A stretch of 58,022 nt of DNA from Hyphomicrobiales bacterium. GTDB taxonomy: Bacteria > Pseudomonadota > Alphaproteobacteria > Rhizobiales > Xanthobacteraceae. The position numbers and the translations under genes are program-made. Numbering within the stretch: the first letter of the stretch is position 1; the number at the start of each line of letters is the position of its first letter. A model generated the notes under the pieces. That model did not search any database. It was not told the DNA's origin and saw only the letters and a program-made list of their open reading frames with translations. This document shows positions 26,734-35,081 of this stretch, piece after piece. The DNA is taken from positions 1-58,022 of the forward strand of contig PNAI01000021.1 of NCBI GenBank assembly GCA_003169835.1, read 5' to 3'.

Positions 26734-27305
26734 TCCGCGCCATGAAACTCCTCAAGAAATTCAAGCAAGATATCCTCGACTGCCTCGCTCAATTGCGAAG
26801 CGATGAGCGCGGCGTATCGGCCGTCGAGTTTGCCCTGTTGCTGCCGCTGATGGTTGCGCTCTATCTCGGCACTGTGGAAATCTCGCAAGCCATCAGCGCC
26901 GACCGCAAGGTGACGCTGACGTCGCGCACGGTCGCGGACCTTATCTCGCAGGTTTCGAGCATCAACAACGCGGGGATGACCGATGTCCTCAATGCGTCGT
27001 CCTCGGTCATGGCGCCGTTTAAAACGACCACCCTCAAGGTGGTGGTGACATGCGTCAGCATCGATGCCAACGGCAAAGCGACCGTCACCTGGAGCGACAC
27101 ATTCAATGGTACGGCGCGTAGCGTCGGTAGCACGGTCACGGTACCGACCGCGCTCAATATCGCGAATTCCACGTTGATATGGTCCGAGGTGTCGTATGTC
27201 TACACACCGGCCATCGGCTACATCATCACCGGATCGATGACGCTCAAGGATCAGCTCTACATGGCGCCGCGGCTCTCGACTTCAGTGAGCCGCACCGCGA
27301 CCTAA
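26730..27305 (+). CDS. TadE/TadG-like pseudopilin (second)
   Basis: A 191-aa protein with a basic leader, processing site SDERGVSAVEFALLLPLM and hydrophobic helix, then a Thr/Ser/Val-rich beta domain. It is coupled to the first pseudopilin by an ATGA overlap, and the two probably act as minor pilins that prime or tip the Flp pilus. No von Willebrand domain is present, so it is not a full TadG. Confidence 0.8.
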   Translation: MIRAMKLLKKFKQDILDCLAQLRSDERGVSAVEFALLLPLMVALYLGTVEISQAISADRKVTLTSRTVADLISQVSSINNAGMTDVLNASSSVMAPFKTTTLKVVVTCVSIDANGKATVTWSDTFNGTARSVGSTVTVPTALNIANSTLIWSEVSYVYTPAIGYIITGSMTLKDQLYMAPRLSTSVSRTAT

Positions 27306-27333
27306 CCAGCGGACGAGTTGCTGTTTCTTTCTT

Positions 27334-27421
27334 GAGCATGATCTTGTCCGACCTTCCTTCGCCCGCCGAAGCGGGCTTCGCGAAGGCGGGAAACCGGTTC
27401 CCACTTTTCGGGATCATGCTC
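27334..27421. repeat. GAGCATGAT interspersed repeat interrupted by a second element
   Basis: The outer element starts GAGCATGATCTTGTCCGA and ends AAACCGGTTCCCACTTTTCG GGATCATGCTC, matching an intact copy at 55763-55811. Inside it, 27352-27390 is a separate 39-bp GC-rich palindromic segment (GCCCGCCGAAGCGGGC core). The repeat ends in the lrp stop codon. Confidence 0.8.
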
Positions 27422-27879
27422 TAAGCGATCGGGAGCGCGGTGGTCGATTTGATGCGCTCCATGGCGAAGCGCGAGGTCACGTTTTTCAGCGCCACTGTTG
27501 CAATCAGTCTTTTGTAGAAAGTGTCGTATCCCGCGATATCGGGCACGACCACGCGCAGCATGTAGTCCACGTCGCCGGCCATGCGGTAGAATTCCATCAC
27601 CTCGGGCATTGCGCCGACGAGTTCGGCGAAGCGAGCGAGCCAGTCTTGCGAATGATCGCCGGTCTCGATCGAGACGAACACGGTGATGCCGAGGCCAATC
27701 TTGTCCTGGTCGATCAGCGCCACACGCTTGGTGATTGTGCCGTCGGCCTCGAGGCGCTGGATGCGCTTCCAGCACGGCGTCGAGGACAGTCCGACGCGGC
27801 TGCCGATTTCGGCAACGGAAAGGGAGGCGTCCTCTTGCAGGACGGATAAAATTTTGCGGTCGATGGCGTCCATGCCCAT
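27421..27879 (-). CDS. Lrp/AsnC-family transcriptional regulator
   Basis: A 152-aa Lrp-type regulator. The N-terminal winged HTH (DAIDRKILSVLQEDASLSVA, then GLSSTPCWKRIQRLE) is followed by the RAM ligand-binding domain (about 65-140, with VMEFYRMAGDVDYMLRVVVP). Such proteins usually sense amino acids and autoregulate. Target genes are not evident: neighbours are the pseudopilins (convergent) and a pfkB operon (same strand, upstream). Confidence 0.92.
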   Translation of the reverse strand: MGMDAIDRKILSVLQEDASLSVAEIGSRVGLSSTPCWKRIQRLEADGTITKRVALIDQDKIGLGITVFVSIETGDHSQDWLARFAELVGAMPEVMEFYRMAGDVDYMLRVVVPDIAGYDTFYKRLIATVALKNVTSRFAMERIKSTTALPIA

Positions 27880-28009
27880 TCCCCTGGAAAGTCAATTCGT
27901 TCTCAATAATGCCGATGCCGGGAAGATATTTCTTTGGAGTGCCGGATAGGTCTATTTATAGAGAAAATTGTTCTATTTCAAGCGAAATAAGCCCAATCAA
28001 CGACGTGCT

Positions 28010-28942
28010 CTAGGCGCGAGCCAGAAACGCTTCCACTTCGGCCCGGCGGGGCGCTCCGGCGCTGCCGCCAAAGCGGGTACATTTAAGGGCCGCTGCGGCG
28101 GCGCCAAAGCGTATGGCGGTAAGCTCGTCGCGTCCTTCCGCCAATGCCAGCGCGATGCCGGCGTGAAAGACGTCGCCGGCCGCGAGCGTATCGACGGCGG
28201 TGACGGCAAATACCGGCACGCGCCGCACCGCTCCGTCGTTGAGGTAGATTACGTCGCCGGGTCCGTTGCTGACCGCAATAAACGCCTTGGTCAGCGGCGC
28301 GATGCGTTGCAATCCACGGCTGAGATCGGCGCAGCCGGTCGTCTCGCGCAGACATTCGGATGAAAACACGACGTGCGTGGCGATCGCGAACAGTGGATTG
28401 CTTTCCACGGTCGGCCGGTCGGCGTCGAGTACCACGGGAATGCCTTTGCGGCGCGCGGCCTCGCAAATTGGCTGAACGAAATCCGGAAAGCGGTTGTCGG
28501 CAAGCAGCACCGTTATCCCCGCTACCATCGCATCGGGATCGGCCGGGCGCGCGGCTTCGATGCGGCGGTCGCGATAAGTCGCGATCATGCGTTCGCCGGA
28601 GGCGTCGACCATGATCGCAGACACTGGCGCGTTGGCGCCGCTTACGCGCACGACGCCGGACGTTGCGATGCCCTCGCGCGCGAGCTCGGCCATGAGCTGA
28701 TTACTGACCGCGTCGGCCGTATCGCCGAGCGGGCCGGCGTAATGCGTCACGCCGCCGAGGCGGGCAATGGCGATTGCGGCATTGACCGCGCAGCCGCCGC
28801 TCACCACCATAAAATCATCCGCCATGGATTTGCCGCCCGGCGGCGGAAACTGCGGTACGCGCAGGATGATGTCCTGCACCGCGATGCCGGCGCACAACAC
28901 GGCGGGCGGTTTGGCCGATTTCGGCCGATCAGAAGGTGCCAC
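28010..28942 (-). CDS. PfkB-family sugar/nucleoside kinase
   Basis: A 310-aa ribokinase-fold kinase. The N-terminal GGCAVNAAIAIARLGG motif and the C-terminal VDTLAAGDVFHAGIA signature with catalytic Asp (AAGD) are clear. A GTG start at 28942 is chosen: it follows a GGAGG site and overlaps the nudC end by 14 bp. The substrate is unknown. As last gene of the nitrilase-nudC-pfkB operon, it could act on a ribosyl or nucleoside product of NAD turnover (inference). Confidence 0.88.
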   Translation of the reverse strand: MAPSDRPKSAKPPAVLCAGIAVQDIILRVPQFPPPGGKSMADDFMVVSGGCAVNAAIAIARLGGVTHYAGPLGDTADAVSNQLMAELAREGIATSGVVRVSGANAPVSAIMVDASGERMIATYRDRRIEAARPADPDAMVAGITVLLADNRFPDFVQPICEAARRKGIPVVLDADRPTVESNPLFAIATHVVFSSECLRETTGCADLSRGLQRIAPLTKAFIAVSNGPGDVIYLNDGAVRRVPVFAVTAVDTLAAGDVFHAGIALALAEGRDELTAIRFGAAAAALKCTRFGGSAGAPRRAEVEAFLARA

Positions 28943-29879
28943 GTTCACCCTCCAGCCAGCTGCGGATGATGTGGTGCGCAATGGCAACGGGCGGTGGCGT
29001 GGTCAGACCGTCGGGATGGCGGCGAAGCAGCATTGCGGCGATCTCCTCGCGGTCAAACCAGCGTGCCCCTTCGAGCTCTTCGCGATCGACGACGATATCG
29101 TGCGACAGGGCTTGGGCATGGCAGCCGATCATCAGCGAACTCGGAAACGGCCAGGGCTGCGAGGCGAAATAATCCACGCGCCCGCAGGATATGCCGACTT
29201 CCTCGCGGATTTCGCGGCGCACGGCGTCTTCGATCGCCTCGCCCGGCTCGACAAAGCCGGCAAGGCACGACCACATGGTCGATACAAAACGCCCGGAGCG
29301 GCCGAGCACGCAGCGATCGCCGTCGACCGCCAGCATGATGACGACCGGATCGGTGCGTGGAAAGTGTTCGACCTTGCACGCTGTGCAATCGCGCTTCCAG
29401 CCGCCCTGAAGCACTTGCGTGGCGGCGCCGCAATTGGAGCAGAAGCGATGCTTCGCGTGCCAGTGGAGCAGCGCCTTGGCTTCGGCGAGCGGCGGCAGAT
29501 GATCGGCGCCGACCAAGCCTTGCACGGCGATCGAACGCAGATCGATCACCAGGAGATCGCTGCGGGATTTGAGCGCTTCCGCCGTGCTGGGCTCAATACC
29601 GATACCGAAGCGGGGCGCTTCTGCAAGCAGTCCGAGAAAAACCGTTTCGGTGGCGGGGCCGAGTGCGCGCGCGTTGGCGAGTGAGAATGCGGCGTCGAAG
29701 GTGCTGCCGTTCTTTTTGAGGATGATCTGCTCACCGCCGATCACGTAGCACAGGGCGCGCGTGTCCGCCGCCGCCGCCGCAAGCCAGGCAGAATCCGTGC
29801 GCCGCTCGGCGCCGCGCTCGATCGGGCTTTGGGTGTAGCCGAGCCGTGGTTTAGGTCCGAGATCGGGGCGAGGGGGCAC
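28929..29879 (-). CDS. nudC: NAD(H) pyrophosphatase / decapping hydrolase NudC
   Basis: A 316-aa NudC: hydrolyses NADH to NMNH and AMP and can remove NAD caps from RNA. A variable N-domain is followed by a zinc ribbon with C147, C150, C165 and C168, the Nudix box starting GFVEPGE and ending REIREEVGI, and the NudC-specific SQPWPFPSSLM. GTG start at 29879, 16 bp after the nitrilase gene. Middle gene of the operon. Confidence 0.95.
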   Translation of the reverse strand: MPPRPDLGPKPRLGYTQSPIERGAERRTDSAWLAAAAADTRALCYVIGGEQIILKKNGSTFDAAFSLANARALGPATETVFLGLLAEAPRFGIGIEPSTAEALKSRSDLLVIDLRSIAVQGLVGADHLPPLAEAKALLHWHAKHRFCSNCGAATQVLQGGWKRDCTACKVEHFPRTDPVVIMLAVDGDRCVLGRSGRFVSTMWSCLAGFVEPGEAIEDAVRREIREEVGISCGRVDYFASQPWPFPSSLMIGCHAQALSHDIVVDREELEGARWFDREEIAAMLLRRHPDGLTTPPPVAIAHHIIRSWLEGERGTF

Positions 29880-29895
29880 GAGACGCTGCGCGATT

Positions 29896-30753
29896 TTACT
29901 CCGCCGCCTCGCGCCGCGGACGCGGATAGATCAAATCGTACATCTCGGGACGTTGCCATTGCGGGCCGAGCAGACCCTGCTTGACCGCATATTCGGAGGA
30001 CGAGCCGATGACGTCGCGGGTTGCGCGCAGGGTGCGCAGGCGTTCCAGGCTCACGTCGACCACGGTGAAGCCGGCGATCGTGCTCTCGAACAAAATTTCC
30101 TCCGGCCCCGCCACCATCGCCATGCCGCGCTCGCCGTGATGGAACAGGTTTTGCGTCGTCACCACGATGGCGAGATTTTCGATGGCGCGCGCCCAGATCA
30201 ATGTGCGCCACGTCGCCCAGAGCTTGTTCTTGTCCTTGCCTGCCGGCATGAAAATGATTTCGGCGCCGCGCAGCGCCAGCGCGCGCGAGACCTCCGGCAT
30301 GTAGACCTCGCTGCACATCGCAAGGCCGACTTTGCCATGCACCGTGTCGAACACCGGGAACTCGTCGCCCGGAACCCATTGGAACTCCCAGGCGGTGCCG
30401 CCGGTGTAGATCCACGGGCCGTTCGGGTGCGTGCGCTTGTAGCGCGCGGGCGCGCGGCCGTCGGGATAGGCCATGCAGATCAGGTTGTAGGCGATGGCGG
30501 CCTTGGTGCTGATCGGTTCGATGGTGCCAAACACCACGTGTACCTTGTGCTTGGCTGCGGCCTCGACCATCGCCGCGGTGGGATCGAAGGTGGCCGGCAT
30601 GCGCCAGGGGCCGGGATAGGTTTCCGGAAAGCAGACGAAATTCGCGCCTTCCGCGGCCGCGCGCTCGATGTGGCGGACGGCGTCAGCGGTGTTGTTGTGA
30701 TCCTCGCCCGGCTTGTGCGAGATCGGCTGGACGACGGCGATGCGGAAGGTCAT
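29896..30753 (-). CDS. Carbon-nitrogen hydrolase (nitrilase superfamily)
   Basis: A 285-aa amidase-type hydrolase with the triad E44 (FPETYPG), K106 (RYKRTHP) and C147 (AMCSEVYMPE), so probably active and cytosolic. The superfamily includes amidases, carbamoylases and deaminated-glutathione amidase; which one this is cannot be told. First gene of the tight minus-strand operon with nudC and pfkB. Confidence 0.9.
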   Translation of the reverse strand: MTFRIAVVQPISHKPGEDHNNTADAVRHIERAAAEGANFVCFPETYPGPWRMPATFDPTAAMVEAAAKHKVHVVFGTIEPISTKAAIAYNLICMAYPDGRAPARYKRTHPNGPWIYTGGTAWEFQWVPGDEFPVFDTVHGKVGLAMCSEVYMPEVSRALALRGAEIIFMPAGKDKNKLWATWRTLIWARAIENLAIVVTTQNLFHHGERGMAMVAGPEEILFESTIAGFTVVDVSLERLRTLRATRDVIGSSSEYAVKQGLLGPQWQRPEMYDLIYPRPRREAAE

Positions 30754-30904
30754 GGCGCTTGCTCCGGCTGGAATGCTTGTTGCGGCAAAAAGCTACATGG
30801 AAGATTGAAGCCGCGCGAAGGCGAGGTCAAGCCGGGGGCCGCGTCGTGATGTGGCGGCCAGTACCCTCAATCCGAAAATGTGTGCAAGCAGATGTTGCGT
30901 GAAG

Positions 30905-31279
30905 TTACGGCTTGGTGCGTTCCAGCAGACTGAGGAGTGCTACTCGAAATTCAATTTTGCCAAACGGCTTGTGCAGCACCGGTACTTCGCGGTGCCGCAG
31001 ACCGGCAGGGCGCTCATAACCGCTGACAAAAACGAATGGAATGCCGCGCGTGTGGAGCGCATCCGCCACGGCGTCGGCAAACGTGCCGTTGATGTTTCGA
31101 TCCAGCAAGGCGCCATCGAGGTCGATCGTCTCCGCGATACGCAGCGCCGATTTCAGATTGCTGACCGGCCCGATCACATGGACGCCCAAAGACTCGAGCT
31201 CGTCTTGCAGCATCATGGCAATCAGCGGCTCGTCTTCCAGGACGAGAAGATTGCGGACCCTGTTTGAAATCCCCGTCAT
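30905..31279 (-). CDS. Single-domain response regulator (receiver only)
   Basis: A 124-aa CheY-like receiver: acidic pocket LEDEPL (E15, D16), phospho-acceptor D60 (GALLDRNIN), and K104 (LHKPFG). No output domain. The ATG at 31279 begins the fold; the longer frame adds 67 residues without domain character. No histidine kinase is adjacent. This FixJ-like stand-alone class often relays phosphate in rhizobial stress networks. Confidence 0.88.
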   Translation of the reverse strand: MTGISNRVRNLLVLEDEPLIAMMLQDELESLGVHVIGPVSNLKSALRIAETIDLDGALLDRNINGTFADAVADALHTRGIPFVFVSGYERPAGLRHREVPVLHKPFGKIEFRVALLSLLERTKP

Positions 31280-31496
31280 GACACTTTGCCCTGATTTGGG
31301 GCGCTCTCTGCTTTGCTCTTTAGTTGCTTGAGAAAGGCATTCGCATACACCTCTGGCCGCAGAAGTAGACTCGCGAGAGGGGGAAAAGTTCCGATGACGA
31401 ACGGCAGTTTTTACGCTTGCGGCTAAGTGAAGCGACCAATGATGGGATGTGGAATGGCTGAAGCACTCCGGCGCCGGCACAGCGCCGCATGCCGGA

Positions 31497-31612
31497 GCGG
31501 AAGCCTTGGAGCGTGCTCCGAGGCTTCCGCTTGCTGGCTTGTTTGCGTTGGTTTTGTCCGCATCGTCTTCGTTCGCATCGTCTTCGTTCGCATTGGCTTT
31601 GTTCGCATTGGC
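31497..31612. repeat. Hairpin plus 15-bp tandem repeat
   Basis: 31497-31512 (GCGGAAGCCTTGGAGC) and 31515-31530 (GCTCCGAGGCTTCCGC) form a 16-bp inverted repeat with one mismatch. From about 31545 a 15-bp unit, CGCATCGTCTTCGTT and variants, repeats about four to five times. A minus-strand frame across it would encode (MRTKx)n, but that frame has no other protein character. This lies in the 390-bp gap 31280-31669. Confidence 0.7.
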
Positions 31613-31669
31613 AGTGGAGTTTCGATCGGGTAGCCTTGCATTTGATTGTCGCCAGGAAAGGCCATTGTG

Positions 31670-33775
31670 ATGCGATCGACGCTGCGCACCAGGATTCGCG
31701 CGGTGCGGCGCAAGGGTTTAGTCACCGGATCGCCCGAAGCTTATTTATTCGCGTTGGTATGCGTCGGCATTGCTGCGACAACCGGCTTTGCCTTTTCATA
31801 TTTTATCGACGACGTCACGCTGTCGATTGCCTTTTACCCGCCATATTCGTCGCAGCGCTGTTCGGTGGAATTCAGGCTGGCATTGTTGCCGTTCTGTTGG
31901 GCGTGTCAGTGGAGTGGTGGGCCGATAGCCAGTTGTTCGGCGACCATACGACTGTGCAGACCCAGTTCATCGATCGTGGGCTTTTCGCTGCTACGGCTAC
32001 GATCAGCATCTGGGTGGCCGAGCAGCTGCGCCGCCGTAGCCGAGACTCGCAACAACCGGCAGAGAAGCTGTCCTCGCCCAATGCAAATGTCGTTGTTCAA
32101 TTCCCAAGCGCACAGTCCAAAACAAATCGCCTGCGTCTCAGGCTTGGTCTGTTTTGGCAAAAAGGTGCGCCGCCGAATTCGCACGCCGCCTACGGTTTTG
32201 CGTTGAGTTGCGTTGCCGCTGCGACCCTTGTTCGCGTTATTTTTGGATGGTTCGGCGAAGATATTATGCCGCTCGTCTGCTACTACCCGATCATTCTTCT
32301 GGTAGCGCTGATCGGTGGATTTGAGGTGGGGCTCGTTGCCATCGTGCTCAGCCTGATCGTGGTCGGGTGGGCCTTCGTTCCTCCGTATTATTCCATCGGA
32401 ATGCCGACGCCCGATCAGGTGGTCGACTGCGAGCTCTTCTTATTTGCGTCCTTGCTTTCGTTGTGGCTGATTGAGAAGCATCGGCCTGTCGTCAGAGATT
32501 CGCGCCGCGAGGGGCCGACAAAATCCGAACTCATCGCCCCGATCATAGCCTCGTTCGGCATGATTCTGCTTGCGACGCTTTTGCTTTTGGCGGTCGAGCC
32601 CATTCTTGGGTCTGGGTATCTGATTTTTTGGATATCTCATCCCGACAACGATCATCGCCATTCTCTATGGCAATACGTTTGCCCTTCTCATGTCGTTCGC
32701 AAGCGGTATCGCGGCGGCTTACTTTCTGTTCCCGCCAAAATTCAGCTTGTATATCGGCGATCCCTTCCAAATTGTCGCGCTGCTCATTTTTTTGCTGGTC
32801 GCTTTGGCGGCGAGCAGAGTGGTCTCGCTGCTGACCTATGGCACTGGGGTTAAAGTCACGGGCAGACCGCAACAGAATGGTAGTGTTCTTTATTCCGGCA
32901 GCACAGGACGTGGACCGACCGGTATCCTTTTAATCCATAGCGTCGGCGGCACGCCGCGCGAGCTGGAGACCGTCGCCGCCGGTTTGGCGGATCGAGGATA
33001 CACGGTCTCGTGTTGCCAGCTTGCAGGGCACGGCGGGAGCGAAGAAGAACTTCTTGCCTCGCATTGGACCGATTGGTTTGCCAGTGCCGAGGAAGCCCTC
33101 GCCGTGCTTGAGAAGCAATGCAATATCGTCGTGGCTGGCGGCCTGTCGGGCGGCAGCATATTGGCGCTGCGTCTCGCCGCTCTCAATCCGACGCGCATAC
33201 ACGGCCTGTGCCTGTTCGCGCCGACCGTGCGCTACGATGGGTGGGCCATTCCCTGGTACAGATTTTTGCTGATACTTGGCGTGCGCGCGCCGTTTCTCAG
33301 GCGAATGCGGTTCACCGATCCACCGCCTTACGGCATCAAAGATGAAGCGACGCGTGCGATGATCGCGGACACAATGCATGCCGACAAATCGGATGAAACG
33401 GGCACGCACTCGACATCGTTGGGCATGCTGCAAGAATCCCATTGGCTGGTGCGCGATGTTGTGCGGCGACTGCCGTCGATCAAGGCGCCGGCGATCATCA
33501 TCCATCCACGAGAGGATGACATCAGCGATCTGTCGAATACGATCTTCCTGCATCGCCGGCTTGGCGGGCTGGTCGAGTGCTGGGTGCTCGATGACAGCTA
33601 TCACCTCATAACGATCGACCGGCAGCGCGACGTCGTGATGAATCGAACGGCCGATTTTGTCAGCTTTGTCGAGCGCTACGCCGTCAGGCAGCAGCCTGAA
33701 TTGGCACGCTCACGGCCGACACTTGTCGCAGGACGCGAACATCCCGCGCCGCTGCAGCCAGTCCAGCCCACGTAA
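31670..33775 (+). pseudogene. DUF4118 (x3) - alpha/beta hydrolase fusion, two frameshifts
   Basis: A ~701-codon membrane-anchored hydrolase readable only after two one-base corrections. The start ATG at 31670 has AGGAAAGG upstream. Three DUF4118 (KdpD-type four-helix) units are visible: one spans the break near 31838-31845, where one base is missing (LSIAFYP then IFVAALFGGIQAG); the second follows (CYYPIILLVALIGG); the third spans an extra T in a T6 run at 32624-32629. The C-terminal hydrolase (from about 32914) has the nucleophile elbow GGLSGGS, and Asp (HPREDD) and His (DDSYHLIT). The hydrolase part is intact and could be translated from ATG 32690. Either a decayed gene or assembly errors. 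Confidence 0.7.
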
Positions 33776-34126
33776 GGCGGTTCGATCCGATGTCGATGGC
33801 GCTGTGTTTTGAGTAGCGTGCATCGTTAAAAATTGATGACATAAATCGCGCTTGGATTCGTGCCGGCAAAGCTTGTTGTCGAATTCCAGCTGCGAGCTCG
33901 TATTGCGCATGTCATATTGCCTTAATATCGCTATGCGATCCGCAATTACTTGCATTTGAGCCTCCCGATCTATAAATAGATGCATCGACATTTGGCCGGA
34001 CCACTGGGCCGCTTCGCCTCGCTTGGCGCACGTTTCAGCACTCTCCAGATTCGACGAACCGGGAAGCAAACGCGAACTCGCGTGTGTTGGATCTCGCGTG
34101 CAGACCGTCAAGCGAAGGGATTTTCG
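33776..34126. other. 351-bp leader region of cspA
   Basis: No convincing gene on either strand. The minus-strand open frame across it runs antisense through cspA and lacks domain character. Long structured leaders are usual for cold-shock genes; short inverted segments such as CGCCTCGCTTGGCG (34016-34029) are present, but no known thermosensor motif was identified. Confidence 0.4.
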
Positions 34127-34336
34127 ATGATCACGGGCACTGTGAAGTTCTACAACGACCAGAAGGGCTTTGGATTTATTCAGCCGGACGACGGCAGCAA
34201 GGATGTCTTCGTTCATGCCACCGCGCTCGAGCGCGCCGGCATCAACGCGTTGCGTGAGGGCCAAAAGGTCTCGTTCGATACGCAGACCGATCAGCGCACC
34301 GGCAAGATTGCCGTCGGCAAGCTTGAAGCCGCGTGA
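34127..34336 (+). CDS. cspA: Cold-shock protein CspA family
   Basis: A 69-aa cold-shock domain protein, an OB-fold RNA/ssDNA chaperone. RNP1 KGFGFI (13-18) and RNP2 DVFVH (26-30) are intact. A GAAGGGA site precedes the ATG at 34127. It is followed by a strong hairpin and infA, so translation-related genes are grouped here. Confidence 0.95.
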   Translation: MITGTVKFYNDQKGFGFIQPDDGSKDVFVHATALERAGINALREGQKVSFDTQTDQRTGKIAVGKLEAA

Positions 34337-34385
34337 CGACAGGCGATCACTGGGAGAATTCGCGAACGTGCACTCCCGCGCTTAG

Positions 34386-34411
34386 GGCCGCCGCTCGTTC
34401 GAGCGGCGGCC
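34386..34411. terminator. Strong hairpin between cspA and infA
   Basis: GGCCGCCGCTC (34386-34396), loop GTTC and GAGCGGCGGCC (34401-34411) form a perfect 11-bp GC-rich stem. No T-run follows on the plus strand, so it may pause or stabilise the cspA transcript rather than terminate efficiently. Confidence 0.5.
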
Positions 34412-34447
34412 GTTGCGCATCAAGAGGGATGGCATCAGGAGGAAGGC

Positions 34448-34729
34448 ATGCCTAAGGAAGACTTGATCGAACTTGAGGGGCTCGTGACCGAGCTTCTGCC
34501 CGACACCAGATTCCGCATTCAGCTCGACAATGGGCACGCGATCATTGCCTACACCGCGGGCAGGATGCGCAAAAACCGCATCAAGACACTCGCCGGCGAT
34601 CGGGTGACGGTGGAAATGTCCGCTTACGATCTCACCAAGGGCCGCATCATCTTCCGCCACAAGGACGAGCGTCCGGCGGCGGCGTACCGATCGGCCGTAC
34701 GCGGCAGTGGGCAGTTTCGACGGCGATGA
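34448..34729 (+). CDS. infA: Translation initiation factor IF-1
   Basis: A 93-aa S1/OB-fold IF-1. The core ([20 protein letters not shown], then [15 protein letters not shown] and [13 protein letters not shown]) is full length; about 20 basic residues (ending RGSGQFRRR) extend past the usual 72-aa length. IF-1 sits in the ribosomal A site during initiation. AGGAGGAAGG precedes the ATG. Being beside cspA, it may be an additional or stress-linked copy; whether another infA exists cannot be seen here. Confidence 0.93.
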   Translation: MPKEDLIELEGLVTELLPDTRFRIQLDNGHAIIAYTAGRMRKNRIKTLAGDRVTVEMSAYDLTKGRIIFRHKDERPAAAYRSAVRGSGQFRRR

Positions 34730-34816
34730 TCGCATGATGTTCGGACGATCATCGCTCGATGATCGGCTATGGCCAGCGTGGCACATAACGTCGGGGTTTC
34801 GATAGAAAGTAGAGCT

Positions 34817-35053
34817 ATGCGCATTTATGTATTTACGTCCAAGACGAGAAAGAATTTGCGGGCCTTCACCGACGACGTGTCGGGAGGCAAATTGCCTCCG
34901 CAATTGGGGCCTTGGCGCGCGAATGGAGCCATCGCCGCCGACGAAAAATCGCCCTACCGGCTGGCGCGCAATCAAATCGAAAAATCCATCAACGATGCCG
35001 GATTTCAGCTTTGGCGCAACAAAGTGAAGAGCGAAGAAGAAAAAGTCGACTGA
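34817..35053 (+). CDS. Small hypothetical protein
   Basis: A 78-aa basic soluble protein beginning MRIYVFTSKTRKNLRAFTDD and ending in a charged tail (VKSEEEKVD). No catalytic motif. It is short, well formed and 28 bp before the desaturase gene. The start at 34817 has a weak AAAG site; an upstream start adds 16 residues of doubtful character. Function unknown. Confidence 0.6.
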   Translation: MRIYVFTSKTRKNLRAFTDDVSGGKLPPQLGPWRANGAIAADEKSPYRLARNQIEKSINDAGFQLWRNKVKSEEEKVD

Positions 35054-35081
35054 AGAAATGCCATTCGATGTAAGAGGTTGA

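Noticed and set aside
31423..31725. Minus-strand frame with (MRTKx) peptide repeats
   Set aside because: The repeats come from the 15-bp tandem DNA unit; the frame overlaps the DUF4118 gene start and has no other protein features.
33710..34264. 184-codon minus-strand open frame over the cspA leader
   Set aside because: It runs antisense through cspA, has no domain or ribosome site, and cspA itself is unmistakable.
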